Shown one piece after another: positions 1-5,410 of a stretch of DNA of 5,474 nt. The notes beneath the pieces are model-generated. The model had not been told where the DNA came from. It ran no database searches and saw only the letters and a program-made list of their open reading frames with translations. This DNA is from Chloroflexota bacterium (GTDB taxonomy: Bacteria > Chloroflexota > Anaerolineae > Anaerolineales > UBA11858), in assembly GCA_030666985.1 (NCBI GenBank), contig DAOUWT010000192.1, forward strand, positions 1-5,474. The letters run 5' to 3'. The stretch's first letter is position 1; every line of letters begins with the position of its first letter. Position numbers and translations under genes: made by a program.

Positions 1-115
1 AGGGGAGGCCCCTCTTGCATCCCCCCAAATTCCGTGTTTTTTGGCATTTGGGGGGACTGAGGGGGGCAGAAATTAACCAACAACTTTTTAGCACTCCCCA
101 TACCAATTTCCCGGT
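1..115. other. non-coding G/C-rich intergenic region
   Basis: No convincing gene is seen here. All three forward frames can be read for a while, but the products (for example a tail ending at the TAA at 139-141) look like translated G and C runs rather than protein, and there is no start signal. The region holds a small inverted repeat at 1-13 (AGGGG, three-base loop, CCCCT), a longer one at 20-56, and two runs of six G at 50-55 and 61-66. It may be the far end of a repeat that continues left of the window. Confidence 0.6.
20..56. repeat. 11-bp perfect inverted repeat with C6/G6 arms
   Basis: The arms TCCCCCCAAAT (20-30) and ATTTGGGGGGA (46-56) are perfectly complementary around a 15-base loop that contains a run of six T. 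A second run of six G at 61-66 could compete with 50-55 for pairing with the C run at 21-26. There is no U-tract directly after the stem on either strand, so this is not a standard intrinsic terminator. It may be a copy of an interspersed intergenic palindrome. That is inference, because only one copy is visible here. Confidence 0.6.
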
Positions 116-143
116 TTCCCAATATACCACCCTATGGTAAAAT
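116..143 (+). promoter_or_regulatory. sigma70-type promoter with extended -10
   Basis: The -10 hexamer TAAAAT lies at 138-143 and is preceded by TGG (135-137), which makes a TGn extended -10. A 4-of-6 match to TTGACA (TTCCCA, 116-121) lies upstream with a 16-base spacer. Transcription would be expected to begin about 6-8 bases after the -10, near 150, only a few bases before ATG 153. The site would drive the membrane-protein gene and, by read-through, gyrB and the kinase gene. Confidence 0.5.
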
Positions 144-152
144 GTGTGTTCT

Positions 153-1163
153 ATGACCATTAAAGAAGACCATTTACCTACCCCTCCCCAAGTGTTAGAA
201 GCAGTCCGAGCAGGCTTTGACGCTATTACTCGACATATCGGTTTAGTGCTCTTTCCGCTTGGGTTAGACTTGTTGATTTGGTTTGCGCCACATTTGCGAG
301 TCAAGCATTTTATCGAGCAGTTTATTGCGTATATTGGCTCTTTGCAGTCTGCATCTACCCCTGAACTCGAGGAGATGATGGAGGTCAGCCAGGAAATATG
401 GCGGTTGATGCCTGAGCGTTTTAATGTTTTGATCGCCGCACGTTCGTATCCGGTTGGAGTGTTTAGCTTTATGGCTTCGCTCTTACCGGTGAAGACACCC
501 CTGGGAGAGCCTGTTTTTGTAGAGTTACCTTCTTTGGGGATAGCCTTTTTGGCCGGGATATTGCTGACCGTGGGCGGAGTGGTGTTGGGGGGGATGTATT
601 TTTCTGGTGTGGCGCAGGCTGCTCTTGATGACGAGGTGCGATGGCGAAAGTTGTTTAGCAATTGGCCTTGGGTTAGCGGGCAGGCTCTTTTGTTGATGCT
701 GATGTGGCTGGCGATATTCGCCGGTGTGATCGTTTTTGGGAGTTGTTTGATTTTTGGGGTGGCCTTGTTCAGCGCGTCTATGAGCCAAGTGGCGATCTTG
801 TTGTTCGGAGCAATGGCAAGTTGGATGTTATTTCCCTTGTTTTTTTCATCTCACGGTATATTCGTGAGCAAGGATAAGGCGTGGATCTCGCTGCTCAAGG
901 GCGCTCAGCTTACAAGTATGACGTTCTTGAAAACAAGTTTGTTCATATTACTTATTGTCTTACTTGTTCAAGGCATGAATGCGCTGTGGCAAATTCCGCC
1001 CGAAGATTCTTGGCTGATGATGATTAGTGTCTTTGGTCATGCTTTTGTTAGCACAGGAGCTTTGGCAGCTAGTTTTGTGTATTATAATGATATGGTTCAA
1101 TGGGCGCAGAAAATGCGCATGTTGCAAGAAGCGTATTTGGAAGAGAATAAGACTATTGAGTGA
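153..1163 (+). CDS. six-helix integral membrane protein of unknown function
   Basis: I do not recognise this 336-residue protein. It begins with a short cytoplasmic, weakly amphipathic stretch (residues 1-27). Hydrophobic segments lie at about 28-46, 127-151, 176-200, 212-232, 259-279 and 284-309, giving six membrane helices. The positively charged loops (161-167, 240-249 and the 311-326 tail) fall on the inside, so both ends should be cytoplasmic. The loop at 47-126 would be the only large outside segment and carries an acidic helix near 70-84. The overall look recalls small multi-pass families such as the membrane domain of glycerophosphodiester phosphodiesterases or YciC/DUF975, but no diagnostic motif supports this. 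ATG 153 is chosen over GTG 144, since the predicted transcription start lies downstream of 144. There is no Shine-Dalgarno before either start. The TGA stop is also the first three bases of a heptamer repeat. The gene ends 26 bases before gyrB, so co-transcription is likely. Confidence 0.85.
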   Translation: MTIKEDHLPTPPQVLEAVRAGFDAITRHIGLVLFPLGLDLLIWFAPHLRVKHFIEQFIAYIGSLQSASTPELEEMMEVSQEIWRLMPERFNVLIAARSYPVGVFSFMASLLPVKTPLGEPVFVELPSLGIAFLAGILLTVGGVVLGGMYFSGVAQAALDDEVRWRKLFSNWPWVSGQALLLMLMWLAIFAGVIVFGSCLIFGVALFSASMSQVAILLFGAMASWMLFPLFFSSHGIFVSKDKAWISLLKGAQLTSMTFLKTSLFILLIVLLVQGMNALWQIPPEDSWLMMISVFGHAFVSTGALAASFVYYNDMVQWAQKMRMLQEAYLEENKTIE

Positions 1164-1181
1164 TGCGTGATGCGTGATTGG
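1161..1181 (+). repeat. three-unit heptamer tandem repeat
   Basis: Three adjacent 7-base units are present: TGATGCG at 1161-1167, the identical TGATGCG at 1168-1174, and the variant TGATTGG at 1175-1181. The first TGA is the actual stop codon of the upstream membrane-protein gene. Because 7 is not a multiple of 3, the three TGAs fall in the three different forward frames. The last two bases of the array run into the gyrB ribosome binding site. Confidence 0.8.
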
Positions 1182-1184
1182 AGG
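1180..1184 (+). promoter_or_regulatory. gyrB ribosome binding site (GGAGG)
   Basis: GGAGG is followed by five bases and then GTG 1190, which is near-ideal spacing. This decides the start of gyrB: the in-frame TTG at 1178 overlaps the Shine-Dalgarno itself and would add only four residues that are not part of the family N-terminus. Confidence 0.85.
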
Positions 1185-1189
1185 ATTTT

Positions 1190-3109
1190 GTGGCAAATAA
1201 CGAGATTACATCTTATGATGCAAAAGATATTCAGGTGCTCGAAGGCCTCGAGGCTGTCCGTCTCCGGCCCGGTATGTACGTGGGCGGGACGGATATTAAT
1301 GCTCTTCATCACTTGATTTATGAGGTGGTGGATAATTCGATTGATGAGGCCTTGGCAGAGTTTTGCGACCGGATTGATATAGTCATTCATCCTGATGAAA
1401 GCGTGACGGTGACGGATAACGGGCGGGGCATTCCTACCGATATTCATCCTGAAAAGAAGAAACCGGCTTTGGAGTTGGTTATGACCATGCTGCACGCTGG
1501 CGGTAAGTTTGGGGGAGGGGGATATAAAGTGTCGGGCGGTTTGCATGGGGTTGGCCTCTCGGCAGTGAATGCTCTTTCGGAATGGTTCGAGATTCGCGTT
1601 TGGCGGAATGGAAAGGAATATTTCCAGCGCTACGAGCGCGGTGTGCCAGTCACTGAACTGAAAGTTGTGGGGAAGGTCTCGAAAAAGAAAACTGGAACCA
1701 CGCAAACTTTTATGTACGACAAAACCATCTTCAAGGGTGACTTTTCTTATAGTTTCAAGACCCTGGTACAACGTTTCCGGGAAATGGCCTTTGTTACCCA
1801 GGGTGTAACAATCAAGTTCGTGGATGAGCGTATTGACCAAGAGATGAACTTCTATTTCGAAGGCGGTATAACTGCTTTTGTACGGTATTTGAACCGCAAC
1901 CGTAAAAAATTGCATCCTGTTATCCACGTGGAAAAAGAGATGGATGGTGTGGTGATTGATGCCGCTTTCCAATATACAGATGCCTATGCCGAATCCGTGT
2001 ATGCTTTTGCGAACACCATTAACACCGTAGATGGCGGCACACACCTGACTGGGTTGCGAGCTGCTGTGACCCGGGTCATTAACAATAATGCCCGCAAGAA
2101 GAAGTTGCTCAAAGAATCTGACCCCAATTTTTCTGGAAATGATACTCGGGAAGGATTGACAGCTATCATCAGCGTCAAACATCCAGACCCTCAGTTCGAA
2201 AGCCAGACTAAGGTGAAGCTGATGAACGCCGAAGTCAAAACCTATGTTCAACAGGTTGTTGGAGAAGGGTTTGATATTTTCTTGGAAAAGCATCCTTCTG
2301 CTGCGAAGGCGATTGTCAATAAATGCCTCACATCGGCGCGTGCCCGTCAGGCGGCCCGTAAGGCGCGTGATTTGGTGATTCGTAAATCGGCTCTGGAGAG
2401 CCTCACCTTGCCCGGCAAGTTGGCAGATTGTTCTTCACGTAATCCTGAAGAGACAGAAATTTATATCGTGGAGGGTGACTCGGCTGGTGGGAGTGCCAAA
2501 CAAGGCCGTGACCGCCACTTCCAGGCGATTTTGCCCCTGCGCGGGAAGATTCTCAATACAGAGCGTGCTCGCTTGAATCGCATCCTTGCCAATAACGAGG
2601 TCAAAGCCCTGATTTCCGCCCTGGGAGTAGGAATTGGCGACAGTTTCGATGTTGAAGGTTTGCGATATGGACGAGTGATCATTATGACCGACGCCGATGT
2701 GGATGGCTCTCATATTCGCACCCTGTTGTTGACTTTTTTCTTCCGTTATATGCAGCCCCTCATTGATATAGGACATCTTTATATTGCCCAGCCTCCCCTT
2801 TATCGCCTTTCTTATCGCAACAAGACTCATTACGTATACACAGAGGCCGAAAAGAGAGAATTGCTCAAGGAATTGGGTTTATCGATGAGCAAAGCTCCTC
2901 TTCAACGCTACAAGGGTTTGGGTGAGATGAATCCTGACCAATTGTGGTATACGACAATGGATCCTGAGAAACGGACTTTGTTGCAGGTTACAATCGAAGA
3001 TGCAGCGGCCGCTGACCGCACCTTTGACATGTTGATGGGTGCTTCTGTTCCCCCGCGCCGGCGTTTCATTCAAACTCATGCTAACGAAGTGCGAAATTTG
3101 GATATTTAG
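1190..3109 (+). CDS. gyrB: DNA gyrase subunit B
   Basis: This is the ATPase subunit of the type IIA topoisomerase that introduces negative supercoils; it acts in the cytoplasm as an A2B2 complex with GyrA. The 639 residues match the short GyrB form (about 640) that lacks the extra domain of the E. coli protein. The GHKL ATPase domain has Glu45 and Asn49 in EVVDNSIDEA, DNGRGIP at 76-82, and the glycine-rich lid with GLHGVG at 117-122. The transducer domain carries the ATP-contacting lysine in QTKVKL (Lys341). The TOPRIM domain has Glu428 in EGDSAGG, and Asp501, Asp503 and Asp505 in TDADVDG. The C-terminal RYKGLGEMNPDQLW motif (573-586) is intact. Nothing is missing or frameshifted. The E. coli Lys447 position is Arg451, a common variant. 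ParE, the topoisomerase IV paralogue, is hard to exclude from sequence alone, but the length and motif wording fit GyrB better. gyrA is not in the window. The start is GTG behind GGAGG. Confidence 0.95.
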   Translation: MANNEITSYDAKDIQVLEGLEAVRLRPGMYVGGTDINALHHLIYEVVDNSIDEALAEFCDRIDIVIHPDESVTVTDNGRGIPTDIHPEKKKPALELVMTMLHAGGKFGGGGYKVSGGLHGVGLSAVNALSEWFEIRVWRNGKEYFQRYERGVPVTELKVVGKVSKKKTGTTQTFMYDKTIFKGDFSYSFKTLVQRFREMAFVTQGVTIKFVDERIDQEMNFYFEGGITAFVRYLNRNRKKLHPVIHVEKEMDGVVIDAAFQYTDAYAESVYAFANTINTVDGGTHLTGLRAAVTRVINNNARKKKLLKESDPNFSGNDTREGLTAIISVKHPDPQFESQTKVKLMNAEVKTYVQQVVGEGFDIFLEKHPSAAKAIVNKCLTSARARQAARKARDLVIRKSALESLTLPGKLADCSSRNPEETEIYIVEGDSAGGSAKQGRDRHFQAILPLRGKILNTERARLNRILANNEVKALISALGVGIGDSFDVEGLRYGRVIIMTDADVDGSHIRTLLLTFFFRYMQPLIDIGHLYIAQPPLYRLSYRNKTHYVYTEAEKRELLKELGLSMSKAPLQRYKGLGEMNPDQLWYTTMDPEKRTLLQVTIEDAAAADRTFDMLMGASVPPRRRFIQTHANEVRNLDI

Positions 3110-3110
3110 A

Positions 3111-3159
3111 GACTGGTGACTAGGGATTGGTGACTAGGGACTGGTGACTAGGGACTAGT
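3111..3159 (+). repeat. seven-unit heptamer tandem repeat filling the gyrB-kinase spacer
   Basis: Seven contiguous 7-base units (consensus GAYTRGK) begin one base after the gyrB stop codon. GACTGGT occurs at 3111 and 3139; GACTAGG at 3118, 3132 and 3146; GATTGGT at 3125; GACTAGT at 3153. The G-T ending and A-G-G ending types mostly alternate, giving a 14-base higher-order period. Only five bases (3160-3164) separate the array from the kinase ATG. TGA or TAG triplets start at 3117, 3121, 3131, 3135, 3145, 3149 and 3156 and cover all three forward frames. CTA triplets at 3120, 3134, 3148 and 3155 close all three reverse frames. Confidence 0.9.
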
Positions 3160-3164
3160 AATCT

Positions 3165-5330
3165 ATGACGCTTGAACAAGGTGTTCTTCTCCAAAACCGA
3201 TATCGGATTATCGAAATTCTTGGCCAGGGTGGCATGGGAGCTATTTACCGGGCCGTGGACGATAACCTGGGGATGGAGGTTGTCGTCAAGGAGAATTTAT
3301 TCACCACTGAGGAATATGCTCGTCAGTTCCGGAGGGAGGCAGTGATCCTGGCCAACCTCCGCCATTCCAATCTCCCCCGGGTTTCGAATCACTTTGTCAT
3401 TGCGGGGCAGGGCCAATACCTCATCATGGACTATATTCCGGGGGAAGACCTTCGAGAATGGATGGAACGTGAAGAGCGTGTCCCCGAACTGGATGTTGTT
3501 ACCATTGGAGTGGCTCTTTGCGAAGCGCTGGGGTATTTACATTCCCAGGACGCTGTCATATTGCATCGGGATGTCAAACCGGGGAATGTGCGTATCACTC
3601 CCGAAGGGGATATTTACCTGGTAGATTTTGGCCTGGCGAAAGTTGTTCAGGGAGATAAGTCTACCACCACAGGAGCACGGGCGATGACCCCAGGTTATTC
3701 GCCTCCTGAGCAATATGGCGCAGCCCGAACCGATAATCGTTCCGATATTTATTCGTTGGGTGCAACTCTTTATGCGGCTCTGACGGGCATAACCCCGGAA
3801 GATGGTTTGGCTCAAACCATGGGGCAAGCCGAGTTGACCCCCGTTCGGGATCGGAATCCAAGAGTTTCCCGCCAGGTGGCTTCTACTGTGGAAAAAGCTC
3901 TCGCCATTTATCCGGAAGACCGCTTCCAGGGTGCGGCAGAGTTCAAGAACGAACTTCTGAAAGCTCAGAGTAAAGGTGTGATGAAACAGAGGTCGCTTTT
4001 TGCCTCTTCCAAAGAGGAATCGGAATCTGCACTTGAGCATTCCCAGGATTTGGATGTTGAGATGGCAGCGGGAGGGATACACTCTTCCTCTGGCGCTCCA
4101 TTTTCTTTCGGTGATGAAAGCGATGACCGCTCTTCTCGAGGCAAGGAGGGGCGTGGTTGCTGGTGGACTTTTTTGAGGTTGTTTGGAGTATTGATTTTAT
4201 TAGGGGCTGCAATCCTGTATTTATTGGATCCTTCCTTACCGGCTCGGCTATTGGGCATGGGAGCTTTACCTGAAGCCACTCCTGTGTCCAGTCCAACACT
4301 TGCCGCTTCTGAAAACTTAACAGCAGAGAGTCTGGCCATAGCTTCCCCCACGGTTACTATAATCCCCCCCACGGCCACCGCCACCGCTACACCTACCCTA
4401 ACCCCTACGATAACGCCCACCCCCACGCCCACGGCAACGCCCACCTCCACCTCCACTCCCACAAAAACGCCCACCCCCACCATCACCCCTGTAGGAGGGG
4501 GAGAGGGGCAGATTGCCTTTGCATCCCTCCGCAGCGGGATTCCCCAAATTTGGTTGGCAGACACTGATGGCGACGGCCTGACCATGATCACCAGAATGGA
4601 AGGGGGCGCTTGCCAGCCTGCTTGGTCTCCCGATGGAGAGAGGCTGGTTTTCATATCTCCTTGTGAGGAGAATTCCCAACACTATTCGGATACGCACCTT
4701 TACGTGATAAACGCGGATGGGACGGGATTAGAGCCTCTCCCCACCTTCGAGCGGGGCGAGTATGCCCCCGCTTGGTCACCAGATGGGAAGAAGATTGCCT
4801 TCACCGCCCTCCAGGAGGATTATCCCCGGCAGATTTATACCCTCACCTTGGCAACGGGAGAAATCAAGAAAATCAGTGATGGGGACGAGTGGGATTTTCA
4901 TCCTGCTTGGTCTGCGGATGGAGATCGAATTGTCTTCATCAGCACGCGGAATGGCCCTAATCAGGTGTGGGTGATGTTTGCGGATGGGGCATTTCCCCAT
5001 CGTTTTTCTATTAGCAAAAATTTAGAGAACACGCATCCGGTCTGGTCGCCGGATGGGGAGATGATTCTCTTCACGCAGCGCGTGGACGGCTTTCCGACCA
5101 TCAAGCGCTCATTATATGAGGAAGATGGCCTGCACGAGGAGGGAATTTACCAGGGCTATGCTCCCATGCAAGAAGGAAATTATTCTCCGGATGGGAAGTG
5201 GTTTGTTTTCGAGAGTTGGCCGACAGCAGACACCAACCACGACATTTATATACTATCTGTGGATGGGGGAGAACTTCAGCGTGTGACCACTGATCCCAAA
5301 TACGACTTTGACCCGGTTTGGCGGCCGTGA
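3165..5330 (+). CDS. transmembrane Ser/Thr protein kinase with extracytoplasmic TolB-like beta-propeller
   Basis: The 721-residue protein has four parts. Residues about 12-262 are a complete Hanks-type (PknB-like) kinase: glycine loop LGQGGMGAIY (19-28), beta-3 Lys42, alpha-C Glu58, HRDVKPGN with catalytic Asp136 and Asn141, DFG at 154-156, activation-loop Thr167-169 and Thr175, PPEQ with Glu182, and Asp194 of helix F. It is an RD kinase and so probably activated by loop autophosphorylation. Residues 263-330 are a Ser/Glu-rich cytoplasmic linker. A single membrane helix (about 335-354) follows basic residues. Residues 398-441 are a Thr-Pro tether, and 448-721 form a propeller with WSPDG-type turns at 487, 537, 582, 627 and 673. 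The C-terminal DPVWRP is probably completed by the first strand IAFAS, the usual ring closure of a six-blade TolB fold. PASTA repeats are absent, so the ligand is unlikely to be peptidoglycan through that route. The inferred role is sensing an extracellular ligand or protein. ATG 3165 is the only start compatible with the upstream stops; its Shine-Dalgarno is weak (AGGGA, ten bases away). Confidence 0.92.
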   Translation: MTLEQGVLLQNRYRIIEILGQGGMGAIYRAVDDNLGMEVVVKENLFTTEEYARQFRREAVILANLRHSNLPRVSNHFVIAGQGQYLIMDYIPGEDLREWMEREERVPELDVVTIGVALCEALGYLHSQDAVILHRDVKPGNVRITPEGDIYLVDFGLAKVVQGDKSTTTGARAMTPGYSPPEQYGAARTDNRSDIYSLGATLYAALTGITPEDGLAQTMGQAELTPVRDRNPRVSRQVASTVEKALAIYPEDRFQGAAEFKNELLKAQSKGVMKQRSLFASSKEESESALEHSQDLDVEMAAGGIHSSSGAPFSFGDESDDRSSRGKEGRGCWWTFLRLFGVLILLGAAILYLLDPSLPARLLGMGALPEATPVSSPTLAASENLTAESLAIASPTVTIIPPTATATATPTLTPTITPTPTPTATPTSTSTPTKTPTPTITPVGGGEGQIAFASLRSGIPQIWLADTDGDGLTMITRMEGGACQPAWSPDGERLVFISPCEENSQHYSDTHLYVINADGTGLEPLPTFERGEYAPAWSPDGKKIAFTALQEDYPRQIYTLTLATGEIKKISDGDEWDFHPAWSADGDRIVFISTRNGPNQVWVMFADGAFPHRFSISKNLENTHPVWSPDGEMILFTQRVDGFPTIKRSLYEEDGLHEEGIYQGYAPMQEGNYSPDGKWFVFESWPTADTNHDIYILSVDGGELQRVTTDPKYDFDPVWRP
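4356..4487 (+). repeat. low-complexity Thr-Pro coding tract
   Basis: This tract encodes kinase residues 398-441, almost entirely Thr, Pro and Ala with single Lys and a few Ile, Leu and Ser. The DNA consists of degenerate ACN CCN codons, so the + strand is C-rich and the - strand is rich in runs of three to five G. In the protein it is an extended, flexible or O-glycosylatable spacer holding the propeller away from the membrane. Tracts of this kind tend to vary in length between strains. Confidence 0.85.
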
Positions 5331-5404
5331 GCGCCAGAGTGGTCTGATTAAGCAATCGAGCGTAAACATTATGGTATTGCACCCAAGGATGGAGATGAGT
5401 GATT
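5331..5404. other. intergenic region after the kinase gene, no terminator seen
   Basis: No gene is supported here. A weak five-base stem spans the kinase stop (TGGCG 5319-5323 with CGCCA 5332-5336), and another pairs GCAAT 5352-5356 with ATTGC 5376-5380 across a 19-base loop. Neither is followed by a U-tract, so no intrinsic terminator is visible. Confidence 0.5.
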
Positions 5405-5410
5405 TATACT
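5405..5410 (+). promoter_or_regulatory. -10-like element TATACT
   Basis: TATACT differs from TATAAT at one position and sits 8 bases before the first arm of a perfect hairpin (5419), so a transcript starting 7-9 bases downstream would begin at the hairpin foot. There is no good -35 at normal spacing; TTGCAC at 5377-5382 resembles TTGACA but is 22 bases away. ATG follows directly at 5411. Confidence 0.4.

Noticed and set aside
3..141. Forward open frame running into the window from the left and ending at the TAA at 139-141
   Set aside because: The translation is mostly G- and C-run derived and includes the inverted repeat; it does not read like a protein end.
144..152. GTG start at 144 for the membrane-protein gene
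   Set aside because: It directly abuts the -10 element, so it would lie upstream of the expected transcription start; it adds only three residues.
1178..1189. TTG start at 1178 for gyrB
   Set aside because: It overlaps the GGAGG ribosome binding site that is correctly spaced for GTG 1190 and adds four residues not expected in the family.
1097..2293. 398-codon open frame on the - strand, antisense to gyrB
   Set aside because: It uses exactly the same triplets as gyrB in reverse complement, so it stays open merely because gyrB avoids the codons TTA, CTA and TCA there. The sense product is an unmistakable GyrB and the antisense product has no recognisable features.
3537..4082. 181-codon - strand open frame antisense to the kinase domain
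   Set aside because: It is in triplet register with the kinase codons and opposite to strongly conserved kinase motifs; a shadow of the real gene.
3965..4654. 229-codon - strand open frame with a long Gly-Val repeat
   Set aside because: The Gly-Val run is the reverse complement of the Thr-Pro tether codons of the kinase; low-complexity DNA naturally lacks stops on the opposite strand.
5319..5336. Stem-loop across the kinase stop codon as a terminator
   Set aside because: The stem is only five pairs and no U-tract follows.
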